Source: Nonomuraea basaltis
GTDB taxonomy: Bacteria; Actinomycetota; Actinomycetes; Streptosporangiales; Streptosporangiaceae
DNA: 46,899 bases
Assembly (NCBI RefSeq): GCF_005893125.1
Contig: NZ_VCJS01000096.1
Span: 1-46,899, forward strand
Direction of reading: 5' to 3'
The translations under genes and the position numbers were made by a program. Positions 32,083-40,158 of this stretch are shown here, in pieces. The notes beneath the pieces were generated by a model. That model was not told the DNA's origin. It searched no databases and saw nothing but the letters and a program-made list of their open reading frames with translations. Position 1 is the stretch's first letter; every line of letters begins with the position of its first letter.

Positions 32083-32988
32083 TCACTCTCTGCTCACAAG
32101 CAGCGTCTCAGGTGCCAGCGGGATGCTTCTGAGCTGTCCGATCGCCCGCTCCGATGTCGCCACCGCGCCCAGCAAGCGGCTCGGAGCGCGGAGGTGGCCG
32201 GGAGTCAGGCCCGTCATCGCCCTGACCTCCCTGGTCAGGTGCGCCTGGTCGCTGAAGCCGCCGACGGCAGCCACGTCCGCTGGTAGCCAGCCGGCGGCGA
32301 GCCGCCGAACGGCGCGGTACAGCCGCAGCACGCGTGCCGCCGCTTTGGGCGGCAGGCCGATCTGCTCCCGGAAGCGGTACTCCAACTGGCGCGATGTCCA
32401 GCCGACGTCGTCGGCGAGGCGGCGCACCGGGATGCGTCCGCAACTGCGGCGCAGCGCCTCGTACGCCCACTCCACCCGCGGCGACCACGGGTGGCCGCGG
32501 CCGAGCCATTGCGGCAGCACCTCATCCAGCAGCGCGAACCGCTGCCGCCAGCCGGGCAGAGCGGCGAGGGCGCCGGTGAGCTGGTGCAGCCGGTCGCCGA
32601 GCAGTTCGTCCGGCTCGATGATGATCCCCGCGAGATCGTGCATGGCGACGCCGCACAGCGTGAACGCCGCCCACGGGGCGAGAACGGCCTCGATGCCGTA
32701 GGTGCTGCCGCGGTGAGCGCACAACCAGGAGCGGGTGCTCAGCCCGGTGAGCATCGAGACGTACGGGCGCTCGGCGGCACGGTCGGCCGGGGCGGTGAAC
32801 CACAGCGCGCGCTCGTGGTCGAACCCGAAGAGCAGGGTCACCGCTCCGGACGGCACGCCCAGCCACCGCCCCGGCTGCTGGTCATCCAACCGGAAGCCCC
32901 GGTAGGCATGAACGATCCGGCGCAACCGGGGGCCGGGCTGTGCCACGGCGATCTCCCAGGTCCGTAACGGGCAGGCGTAACAGTGCAC
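32083..32988 (-). CDS. AraC family transcriptional regulator
   Basis: 301 residues, GTG start. The N-terminal about 180 residues form an effector or dimerisation domain without a clear family name. The C-terminal AraC domain has two helix-turn-helix units: PVRRLADDVGWTSRQLEYRF and, later, WLPADVAAVGGFSDQAHLTR followed by EVRAMTGLTPGHLR, the usual ending. The FREQIGLPPKAAARVLRLYRA segment between them is typical of AraC proteins with a DUF6597-like N-terminus. A possible small gene lies 13 bases upstream. Target and ligand are unknown; no nearby operon points to one. Confidence 0.85.
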   Translation of the reverse strand: MHCYACPLRTWEIAVAQPGPRLRRIVHAYRGFRLDDQQPGRWLGVPSGAVTLLFGFDHERALWFTAPADRAAERPYVSMLTGLSTRSWLCAHRGSTYGIEAVLAPWAAFTLCGVAMHDLAGIIIEPDELLGDRLHQLTGALAALPGWRQRFALLDEVLPQWLGRGHPWSPRVEWAYEALRRSCGRIPVRRLADDVGWTSRQLEYRFREQIGLPPKAAARVLRLYRAVRRLAAGWLPADVAAVGGFSDQAHLTREVRAMTGLTPGHLRAPSRLLGAVATSERAIGQLRSIPLAPETLLVSRE

Positions 32989-33001
32989 GATCCCCCCTCG
33001 G

Positions 33002-33232
33002 TCAGGCCCTGACGAGTACCGGCACCAGTGCAGCGATGCCCGGCAAGGTGATCAGCGTCCGCAGTCCGCGACCGGATGCCCTGCGCGCCGGGGCGGCGGG
33101 CTGGGGCCCACCGGGCCGGGTGATGGTCTGTCGCACGTATCCCTCCTTGAGACGGGCGGCCGGTTGAGGCACCGCCGAGAACGGGTTCTCCGCTGCCGAC
33201 GGCGTTACGCGTGGCTTCATGCTGCAGAGCAT
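33002..33232 (-). CDS. Possible small protein ahead of the AraC gene
   Basis: 76 residues if started at the first ATG, 72 from MKPRVTPSAAENPF. A Pro/Arg/Ala-rich body is followed by a C-terminal hydrophobic stretch (LRTLITLPGIAALVPVLV) that could span the membrane. It stops 13 bases before the AraC start on the same strand. The ribosome site is poor and no family is recognised, so it could be a chance frame. Confidence 0.25.
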   Translation of the reverse strand: MLCSMKPRVTPSAAENPFSAVPQPAARLKEGYVRQTITRPGGPQPAAPARRASGRGLRTLITLPGIAALVPVLVRA

Positions 33233-33250
33233 GGTGATCTCGGCGGGGGT

Positions 33251-33361
33251 TCAGGGGGTCTTGGCGGCGCGTTCGAGGACGCGGTACACCGTGGCCCTCC
33301 CGATCGAGAACACCTCCATCAGTTCGGCGATGGTGTAGTCGCCGGTGCCGTGCATTCCGGC
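33251..33361 (-). pseudogene. C-terminal fragment of a serine recombinase
   Basis: The minus-strand frame ending at TGA 33253-33251 reads GTGDYTIAELMEVFSIGRA then TVYRVLERAAKTP. This is the Hin/resolvase-type C-terminal helix-turn-helix (sIGRaTVYR). No catalytic Ser domain precedes it; within a few dozen codons the upstream sequence stops looking like a resolvase. It marks a lost mobile element or invertible site. The rest of 32989-33509 holds only the possible small gene. Confidence 0.6.
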
Positions 33362-33509
33362 CACTCCCTATCGCGCGGACGCGATGGGGCGGGAGTGCCA
33401 AGTGAGGGCTTTGTCCCCATATGATCAGCTTCATCACCTCTACGCACGCTCGGTGGGCGCCGATGCCCAGACCTGCCGGAGATCCGAACTCCCACGGAGA
33501 CCTATCTAC

Positions 33510-34730
33510 ATGGACCTTGCCATGCGTCGGCGCCGGCAGGCGCTGTTCTTGTTCTTCTTCCTCCCAGGAGTCGCGATGTCGTCGTGGGTGACCCGCACTC
33601 CGGACATCCGCGACCGGCTGGAGGCGTCCACCGGCCAGATGGGTTGGGTGCTGTTCGGCCTGTCGCTCGGCTCCATGATCGGGATTCTGTGCTCCGGACG
33701 TCTCGTCTCCCGTTACGGGACGAGACCCGTCATCGGCGTGGGAACCGCACTGGTCGTCGTGAGCATGGCCGTCATCAGCGCCGGCACCCTCATGTCGTCC
33801 GCGCCGATGGTCATGGCGGGCCTGTGCGCGTTCGGCGCGGGCATGGGAGCAGGTGACGTCGCCGTCAACGTCGACGGCGCCGACGTCGAACGGATCACTG
33901 ACACGACGACGCTGCCCACCCTGCACGGCTGCTGGAGCCTGGGCGCCGTCATCGGTGCGTGCGCGGGCATCGCCGCCACGGCCGCCCATCTCCCGGTGCA
34001 CTGGCATCTGGCAGTGGTCACCTTGATCGCAGCCGCGATCTTCTTCTATGCCCTCCGTTCCATCCCCTCAGGCACTGCAATCCTCGCACCAGCCAAAGCC
34101 GGCACCGCCGCCGACCGCAGACCGCCGAAAGTCTGGAAGGACCGCAAACTCCTCCTGATCGGCATGATCGTGCTGGCAATGGCCCTGGCCGAGGGATCCG
34201 CCAACGACTGGCTGCCACTGCTCATGGTGGACGGACACGGCCTGAACGCCGCCTCCGGCTCCCTCGTCTTCACGGGGTTCGCCGCCGCCATGACCATCGG
34301 CCGCTTCAGCGGCACGTGGTTTCTCAACCGTTTCGGCAGGACCACCGTCGTACGCGCCAGCGCCGTCTCGGGGGCGCTGGGCCTGATCCTGGTGATCTTC
34401 TCGGACAACGCCGTGCTGGCCGGAGCAGCGGTTCTGTTCTGGGGACTCGGCGCATCACTGGGCTTCCCCGTCGCGTTGTCAGCCGCGGGAGAATCGGGAC
34501 CGGAACAGACCGCCCGCGTCAGCCTGGTGGCTGTGATCGGATATGCCGCCTTCCTCGTGGGCCCGCCCAGCCTCGGCTTCCTCGGCGAGCACTGGGGCCT
34601 GCGCTCAGCCATGCTGGTGGTGCTCGCCTTCGTCGCCTCCGTCGTCTTCCTGGCTCCTGCGGTCGACACACGCCGCCGTTCCGCCACGGCAGCAGGCGTA
34701 CACGCTGACGACACTCCTTCAACCACGTGA
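33510..34730 (+). CDS. MFS transporter (YbjJ-like)
   Basis: 406 residues. ATG at 33510 with GGAGA 10 bases upstream. About twelve hydrophobic segments are visible in two groups of six. Family features are WVTRTPDIRDRLEAS at the end of helix 1 and LGSMIGILCSGRLVSRYGTR in the loop after helix 2, typical of the MFS branch that includes YbjJ, usually annotated as drug or sugar efflux. AGDVAVNVDGADVER follows in the middle, where this branch usually has N-x-Q-x-V/A-E. It is alone, convergent with a TetR gene 260 bases away. Substrate unknown. Confidence 0.85.
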   Translation: MDLAMRRRRQALFLFFFLPGVAMSSWVTRTPDIRDRLEASTGQMGWVLFGLSLGSMIGILCSGRLVSRYGTRPVIGVGTALVVVSMAVISAGTLMSSAPMVMAGLCAFGAGMGAGDVAVNVDGADVERITDTTTLPTLHGCWSLGAVIGACAGIAATAAHLPVHWHLAVVTLIAAAIFFYALRSIPSGTAILAPAKAGTAADRRPPKVWKDRKLLLIGMIVLAMALAEGSANDWLPLLMVDGHGLNAASGSLVFTGFAAAMTIGRFSGTWFLNRFGRTTVVRASAVSGALGLILVIFSDNAVLAGAAVLFWGLGASLGFPVALSAAGESGPEQTARVSLVAVIGYAAFLVGPPSLGFLGEHWGLRSAMLVVLAFVASVVFLAPAVDTRRRSATAAGVHADDTPSTT

Positions 34731-34737
34731 GACGTTG

Positions 34738-34766
34738 ACGGCCCCGTAGGTCGGGACCGTGTTCTT
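34738..34766 (+). terminator. Candidate terminator after the MFS gene
   Basis: ACGGCCCCG and CGGGACCGT pair in 8 of 9 positions around a 5-base loop, followed by GTTCTT, seven bases past the stop codon. Confidence 0.45.
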
Positions 34767-34930
34767 GCATCGGTGCGCGCTCCACGGCGGCCTCGGCAGA
34801 GCTGACACCCGGTGGCGAAAGATGAGTGGCCACCGAAGTGCTCCGCTCACCGAACGCCTGCGGGTGGCGTCGCCACCGACGATGAGGTTCCCCCCGTTGC
34901 ACGGATACGTCCATCGTCGCCGACACGATC

Positions 34931-34948
34931 ACACCTGCCAGCAGGTGT
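34931..34948. repeat. Perfect inverted repeat after the TetR gene
   Basis: ACACCTGC-CA-GCAGGTGT is a perfect 8-bp inverted repeat 42 bases past the TetR stop. It could be a terminator without a T tract or a regulator site. Confidence 0.35.
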
Positions 34949-34989
34949 CATTCCAACTTCAAGATCCACCATTTGGTCGTACAGACCCG

Positions 34990-35616
34990 TCACGGCGTCA
35001 GGGTCTCAAGGTCAAGGTTGTGGAAGGCGTTCTCGACGAAGCGGGCCGCGAGGTGCCGGGCGGCGTTCAGATCGCCGCCGCGGTCGATGGTGTGCTCGCA
35101 GACTTGGAGGGCGACGCCCACGCACGCGGCGGCGAGGGCGTCAGCGACGGACCCGAGGTCGGGCCCGAACGCCTCCTGGCGGTGCTTGATGAGGCCGGTG
35201 AGCTGCTCGATCACGCTGTTGACGACCTCCTGCCTCAGGGCCGCCGGCCGGTCGCCGGTCTTCTCGCCCCGGAAGAGCAGGTTGAAGCCTTCGGTGCGCT
35301 CGGCCGCGAAGCGGAAGAGCGGCTCCATGCCGACCTCGGCCAGTTCTGCGAGGGGCAAGCGGCTCCCCTTCTCGTAGGCATCGGCGACCCACCCCCGGAA
35401 GACCTCTGCCTCACGTCGTACGACGTGTAGGTAGATCTGCTCCTTGTTGCCGAGCCGGGCGTAGAGGGTCGGCTTGGTCGTACCGGCTCGCTTGGCGATG
35501 TCCGCGATCTGCGCGGCGGCGTATCCCTCGGCGTGGAAGACGGCTCGCGCCGCGTCGAGGAGGTCGCCCTCCTCGAAGCGGCGGCCGCTGAGACTGCTCT
35601 GTGTGCGGGCGGACAC
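34990..35616 (-). CDS. TetR family transcriptional regulator
   Basis: 208 residues, GTG start without a good ribosome site. The N-terminal helix-turn-helix is clear: LLDAARAVFHAEGYAAAQIA, then DIAKRAGTTKPTLYARLGNK, followed by the E-x-I/L-Y helix. The C-terminal helical domain (about 80-200) is of the TetR_C type with GFNLLFRGEKTG. It is convergent with the MFS gene; nothing is divergent from it within 600 bases, so its target may be itself or distant genes. The frequent TetR-exporter pairing makes the neighbouring MFS gene a candidate, not more. Confidence 0.87.
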   Translation of the reverse strand: MSARTQSSLSGRRFEEGDLLDAARAVFHAEGYAAAQIADIAKRAGTTKPTLYARLGNKEQIYLHVVRREAEVFRGWVADAYEKGSRLPLAELAEVGMEPLFRFAAERTEGFNLLFRGEKTGDRPAALRQEVVNSVIEQLTGLIKHRQEAFGPDLGSVADALAAACVGVALQVCEHTIDRGGDLNAARHLAARFVENAFHNLDLETLTP

Positions 35617-36000
35617 CGTGCAAGTGTACGGAGGACAGAGGTAAAGACATTTCGGATTTACAGGACGTCAACCGGGCTGATGCCCAGCGACCGGCATTTC
35701 GATCCATCGCGGGACTGCCCTGTCACGACTGTCGGACCTGGTCGCCCTGAGGCACGAGCGACTCTCCACATCGCGATGCCGACGAGAAAGCTCCGCCGGC
35801 CGTCGGTCCTCCCGCAGACCGCCCGCGAGGACGAATGCGTCACGGCGAGGCGAGGCGCGAGCACGGCTTGGAATCGATCACCACCGACCAAGCGAGGAAG
35901 GCGGCTACACGGGCGCGCTGGACCGCGCTGCAACGCCAGGAGCCAGCGACCGCGATCTTCGCGAGCACCGACGCGGGTTTACGGGGGAGCCGGTCTAGCC

Positions 36001-36129
36001 GGCAACGCCCTGACGGCGGCGGAGGTCGACACGTCCGTCGCCGGCTACGTCTGGCTGCCGACCCCGTTCAAGGACGACATGCCGGTCCTCGACTGGCATG
36101 TCGCGTCGCGGATCGAGGACGCCCACTGA
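36001..36129 (+). pseudogene. 3' remnant of a glycoside hydrolase gene
   Basis: The frame ending at TGA 36127-36129 reads AAEVDTSVAGYVWLPTPFKD then DMPVLDWHVASRIEDAH. The pattern GYVWLPxxFxxxxPVxxW is one I associate with the end of glycosidases of the GH43 type. The 5' part is absent or scrambled: upstream in the same frame the sequence is Arg-rich and non-family. It suggests a deletion at this locus. Confidence 0.4.
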
Positions 36130-36157
36130 GGATGAACGGTGGGTGGCGAACAATACC

Positions 36158-36186
36158 TTGACCTCAAGTAAAGGTCGGTCTAGCTT
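36158..36186 (+). promoter_or_regulatory. SGNH esterase promoter with MerR-like dyad
   Basis: TTGACC (36158-36163), a 17-base spacer and TAGCTT (36181-36186). Between the boxes, GACCT-7-AGGTC (36160-36176) is a dyad like those bound by MerR-type activators (compare SoxR CCTCAAG elements). No MerR gene is present in the window. Confidence 0.5.
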
Positions 36187-36260
36187 TACTCCGCGTCAAC
36201 CTCCGTCGTCGCGGTCGCACGACGCGAACGCGCACGCCCTCGCACCCCCTTGGAGGCACC

Positions 36261-37058
36261 ATGCGGAAATTCGTCTGCTTACTCACCGCCCCGCTCCCCC
36301 TGCTGGCCGCCGTCGGCCTGCTCCCCGCGCCCGCTCACGCCGCGACCCCCGCCTACGACTCGACCACCCGGTACGTGGCGATGGGTGATTCCTTCTCCTC
36401 CGGTCTCGGCGCGCCGGGCGCCAGCCTCGACTGCGGCCGCAGCCCGCAGGGGTATCCCACGCTCTGGGCCCAGGCTCATGGCATCACCGCGTTCACCGAC
36501 GTCACCTGTGGCGGCGCGGTGACCGATGACGTGCTGGCCGAGCAGATCTCGGGGCTGAACGCGGAGACCGATGTGGTCACCGTCACCATCGGCGGGAACG
36601 ACGCCGGCTGGGGCCAGCAGGTGCTGACCTGCATGCAGTCCGGCGACACGGCCTGCACCAACGCGGTCGACCAGGTCGTGGCCGGCCTGCCCGCCATCGC
36701 GGCCAAGGTCGACACGACCTATGCCGCGATCCGCCAGGCGGCCCCGAACGCGGCGGTCTACGTGCTCGGCTACCCGCTCCTGTTCGAGGAGGCCGCCGGC
36801 TGCAGCGCCTGGATCGTCCCCAACCAGTACCAGCGCAAGCAGCTCAACCGGTTCGGCCGGGCCCTCAACCAGAGTCTCGCCCAGAGCGCGGCGAAATCGG
36901 GCTTCCAGTTCGTCGACGCCCAGTCGTTCTTCGCCGGGCACGCCGTCTGCTCCAGCCAGGCGTGGATCCACCCCGTTCTCAACCCCACTCCGCTCCACCC
37001 CAACGCCAACGGCTACCGGCTCGGCTATCTGGCCGCGCTCAACTCGGTCACCGGCTGA
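36261..37058 (+). CDS. Secreted SGNH/GDSL esterase
   Basis: 265 residues. GGAGG lies 5 bases before the ATG. Signal peptide about 1-27 (cleavage near AHA-AT). SGNH blocks: GDSFSSG (42-48, nucleophile Ser44), Gly in TCGGAV (block II), GGND (111-114, Asn113) and a late HPNANGY (catalytic His246). Six Cys (58, 83, 124, 132, 181 and 230) can form three disulfides as in Streptomyces secreted lipases/esterases of this size. It hydrolyses ester bonds outside the cell. It is a single-gene unit with its own promoter and a strong terminator. Confidence 0.93.
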   Translation: MRKFVCLLTAPLPLLAAVGLLPAPAHAATPAYDSTTRYVAMGDSFSSGLGAPGASLDCGRSPQGYPTLWAQAHGITAFTDVTCGGAVTDDVLAEQISGLNAETDVVTVTIGGNDAGWGQQVLTCMQSGDTACTNAVDQVVAGLPAIAAKVDTTYAAIRQAAPNAAVYVLGYPLLFEEAAGCSAWIVPNQYQRKQLNRFGRALNQSLAQSAAKSGFQFVDAQSFFAGHAVCSSQAWIHPVLNPTPLHPNANGYRLGYLAALNSVTG

Positions 37059-37066
37059 TCCAGCAT

Positions 37067-37108
37067 CCGCGCGGCGGGGCCCGGCTCGAACCGGGCCCCG
37101 CCGCGCGG
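37067..37108 (+). terminator. Strong I-shaped terminator
   Basis: A perfect 18-bp GC stem (37067-37084 with 37091-37108) and a six-base loop CTCGAA, eight bases past the SGNH stop, without a T tract. This is typical of actinomycete terminators. Confidence 0.85.
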
Positions 37109-37257
37109 CGGTTCCGGCACTCGGCGAGAGTCGGGAAGACGCGTTCCGCCGAGCACCTCCTCGACGTCACCGGGGGCCGGTTCACTGACGAGGCCTCGTC
37201 GTCGAGCCGTTCGCGGCGAGCATCGCGGATCCGAGACTGTTTCCGCCATGTGCCTAA

Positions 37258-37333
37258 AAACGTTTCAACAACCTCTTGTTCTCCGGGACACCAGCGGTTA
37301 AGTTGCTCTCCCAGAGCAACTGAGACGTATAAG
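37258..37333 (+). promoter_or_regulatory. LacI-type operator and promoter, copy 1
   Basis: AAACGTTT (37258-37265) has the central CG of LacI-family operators. TTGTTC and TTAAGT are spaced 16 bases; alternatively TTGCTC (37303-37308), 19 bases and TATAAG (37328-37333). AGTTGCTCT-CCC-AGAGCAACT (37301-37321) is a perfect dyad inside the second spacer. The whole block recurs at 46540-46615. The LacI protein encoded at 41539 is the likely binder. Confidence 0.55.
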
Positions 37334-37491
37334 TAGCGATGTGTGAGTCTCTACACGGCGTCCGTCCCGGCGTCTGGGCTGTGGCTTGCTTCGTCAGTCG
37401 TTTCCGCTGCGCAGCGGTGAAGCGTGGCCATCGACCGTGCCCTATCAGTGCGGGCCGCTGCCCCCAGCAACTATGAAGGAGACCAGAGTCG

Positions 37492-38646
37492 ATGAACGTG
37501 ACCGGCAGCCGGCCTCTGACGGTGATGCGCGACCACATTCAGAAGGCGGTCGATGACCGCGTCTGGCCGGCCGTGCAGTTCGCGGTCGCGCGGCACGGCG
37601 AGATCGTGGTGTTCGAGTCGTTCGGCGACGCCCGTGATTCCGACCGGTTCTGCCTGTTCTCGGCCACCAAGCCGGTCGTGGCCTCGCTGGTGTGGCAGTT
37701 GCTCGGTGAGGGCCTGATCGCCCTGGAGACCCGGGTGGCGGAGGTGTGGCCCGAGTTCGGCGCCTACGACAAGGGCGTGATCACCCTCGAACAGGTACTG
37801 CTGCACACCTGCGGCTTCCCCACCGCCACCATCAGCCGTGACGCCATCACCTCCCGCGACAAGCGGGCCACCGAGATGGAGGCGTGGCAGTTGGAGTGGC
37901 AGCCGGGCAGCCGGTTCTTCTACCACGGCATGTCGGCGCACTGGGTGCTGACGGAGGTGATCCACCGGCTGACCGGTCAGGACTTCCGGCAGGCACTGCG
38001 TGCCCGGGTGCTCGACCCGCTGGGCCTGGATCGGCTGGAGCTGGGCGTGCCGGTGGAGCGGCAGGGGAACCTCACGCGGGTCACCGCGACCGGGACCCGC
38101 TCGGTCGATGTGTTCGAGGCGCTGTTCGGGCAGCCGGTCGACGACGCCGCCGCGGAGTCCGAGCTGGCAGAGGTGCTGGCCATCGTCAACGACCCGGAGC
38201 TGCGCACCGTGGGCGTGCCGGGCGCGGGCGGATTCTCCGACGCGGCCAGTATGGCCCTGTTCTACCAGGAGCTGCTGCACAACACCGCGGGGCTGTGGCG
38301 GCCGGACGTCCTGGCGACGGCCACCGGCGAGATCCGCAACACCTTCCCCGACCCCATCCGCATGGGAGCCCCCGCCAACCGCAGCATCGGCCTCGTCATC
38401 GCCGACCCGGACGACGGCGCGTCCCTGAAGATCCCGTCACACGGCATCGAGGTGCCACTGCAGCCCTTCGGGTCGCGGGTGTCGCCCGGCGCGTTCGGCC
38501 ACGGCGGAGGAGGCGGGCAGTCCGCCTGGGCGGACCCGGCGACCGGCCTGTCGTTCTGCCTGGTCACCAGCGGGATGGACCGCGACGTGGTGGCCGACCT
38601 GGAACGGCACCTCGCCATCGAGTCGCAGGTACCGGCACTGGCGTGA
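37492..38646 (+). CDS. Serine hydrolase of the beta-lactamase/esterase (family VIII) type
   Basis: 384 residues, no signal peptide, so cytoplasmic. Catalytic SxxK is SATK (57-60); the Tyr motif is YHG (144-146), where class C beta-lactamases have YxN; a GHGG segment near residue 340 replaces KTG, as in family VIII carboxylesterases. These changes favour an esterase or peptidase over a beta-lactamase. AAGGAG precedes the ATG. It opens a plus-strand cluster with a sugar symporter, GH1 glucosidase and LacI repressor, so removing acyl groups from imported glycosides is a reasonable role. The first part recurs at 46661, with residues about 34-82 identical at DNA level. Confidence 0.85.
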   Translation: MNVTGSRPLTVMRDHIQKAVDDRVWPAVQFAVARHGEIVVFESFGDARDSDRFCLFSATKPVVASLVWQLLGEGLIALETRVAEVWPEFGAYDKGVITLEQVLLHTCGFPTATISRDAITSRDKRATEMEAWQLEWQPGSRFFYHGMSAHWVLTEVIHRLTGQDFRQALRARVLDPLGLDRLELGVPVERQGNLTRVTATGTRSVDVFEALFGQPVDDAAAESELAEVLAIVNDPELRTVGVPGAGGFSDAASMALFYQELLHNTAGLWRPDVLATATGEIRNTFPDPIRMGAPANRSIGLVIADPDDGASLKIPSHGIEVPLQPFGSRVSPGAFGHGGGGGQSAWADPATGLSFCLVTSGMDRDVVADLERHLAIESQVPALA

Positions 38647-38725
38647 CAGCCGGCAGCGGCGGGCCACCCCGGCCGATGGACGGCGCCGCTTCCCACCCTC
38701 CGCGCTCTCGTGAGGAGCCACTGCG

Positions 38726-40158
38726 ATGACCACAGCCCAACCCCTCCCGCCTCACCTCGCCGAACCCTCGGTGCCGGGCACGTCGATGACCTACCTCGGC
38801 GGGCCGCCCTTCCGCCGCTACCTGCTCGTGTACATCCTCGCGATGGCGGGCATCACAGCGGCCTACGGTGGTATCGGCTCCATCATCCTGCCGCTGCACA
38901 TCCAGGACATCGAGTTCGCCATCTGGTTCACCGGGCCGGACGCCACCGCCGACCTGCATCAGCTGACCAACCTCAAGGCGCAGATCGAGGCGGGCACCGC
39001 TACGGCGACCGCCCAGCAGCAGCACCAGCTCGGCCTGCTCGCCTCCTACGAGGCGGCCCGGGCGAGCAGCCTGTCGATCGTCACCGCCGTCGGCGCCATC
39101 GCCACCATGCTCGTTCAGCCCGTCGCCGGGCTGCTGTCGGACCGCACCCGCTCCCGCTGGGGACGGCGCGCTCCCTACATCGCCGGCGGAGCGGTGCTCG
39201 GTGCCGCCCTGCTGATCGGGGTGCGTTACTCGGCTGGCATCGGCCTGATGATCGCGCTCTGGTCCCTCGCCCAGGTGGCGATCAACCTGGCACAGGGGCC
39301 GCTGAACACGACCGTGCCCGACCGGATACCGGAGAACAAGCTCGCCACCGTTTCCGCGCTGTCCGGGATCGGCACGTCGGTCGGGGCTCTGCTCGGCGCC
39401 GTCGCCGTCGGCATCGTCTTCGGTGTCATGGGCCTGGACAGCTACTACCCCTTCGCCCTGGCCCTGGCCGTCACCGGCCTGCTGTTCGTGCTGGTCGCCC
39501 GCGACCGGTCCTCGCTCGCGCTCCAGGCGCCAGATGCCAACTGGGCGGGCTTGCTGAAGTCGTTCCTGGTCCCGCTGCGCTCGGCCGACTTCCGCTGGGT
39601 CTGGATCGCCTCACTGACGATGGCGATCAGCTACGCCGTGTCGAACGCCTTCGGCCTCTACATGCTGCAGAGCTACGTCCAGCCCGCGCTCAGCGCCGCC
39701 GAGGCCACCCGGATCATCCCGGTCCTGTCGATCGTCACCCTTCCGGGCATGCTCGTCTCGATGCTCGTGACCGGCAGGTGGTCGGACCGGATCGGCCGCC
39801 GCAAGCCCTTCGTCATCGGCGCCTCGATCCTGTTCGCCGCTTCCATGCTGGTGCCGCTGGTGTGGCCGGCGCTGCCGGCCATGTTCGTCCAGGCCATCGT
39901 GTCGGCGGCCTGGCCATCGGCTGCTACCTGGCCGTGGACCGGGCGCTGCTGATCGACGTGCTGCCTGACCGGCAGGGCGCCGCCGGTCGCGACCTCGGCC
40001 TGGGCGGCATGGGCTTCAGCCTCGGCGGGGCGATCGGTCCGGTCCTGGCGGGCCAGGTCGTCGGCCTGACCGGCGGCTACGGCCTGGTCTGGGTGATGGC
40101 GATCCTGATCGCGCTGGTGGCGACCGTGGCGATCGTCCCGGTCAAGAAGGTCAAGTGA
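38726..40158 (+). pseudogene. GPH-family sugar symporter, frameshifted
   Basis: Twelve-helix transporter of the glycoside-pentoside-hexuronide:cation symporter family (LSDRTRSRWGRRAPYIAGG in loop 2-3 is the MelB signature). In frame it reads to FVQAIVSA near 39904, then the frame gives a short false end at 39952. The true continuation, GLAIGCYLAVDRALLIDVLP onward to PVKKVK, is in the next frame. One G seems missing in TCGGCGG at 39902-39908 (TCGGGCGG expected). With it restored the protein is 477 residues, normal for the family. It is either a sequencing error or a recent mutation. An unusual soluble insert (about 50-110) lies between helices 1 and 2. The GH1 start follows the stop directly. 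Confidence 0.8.

Larger units (their letters stand above)
35617..36260. other. Gene-free stretch before the SGNH gene
   Basis: 644 bases without an intact gene. It holds a glycosidase remnant at 36001-36129 and the promoter at 36158-36186. The part 35640-35990 shows no gene or strong repeat. Confidence 0.5.
37059..37491. other. Intergenic region between SGNH gene and sugar cluster
   Basis: 433 bases. It carries the terminator (37067-37108), then the duplicated promoter/operator block (37258-37333), then a leader of about 150 bases before the serine hydrolase gene. No gene is seen. Confidence 0.6.

Noticed and set aside
37492..38646. Antibiotic-resistance beta-lactamase
   Set aside because: No signal peptide, YHG instead of YxN, no KTG, and a sugar-cluster setting favour a cytoplasmic esterase-type enzyme.
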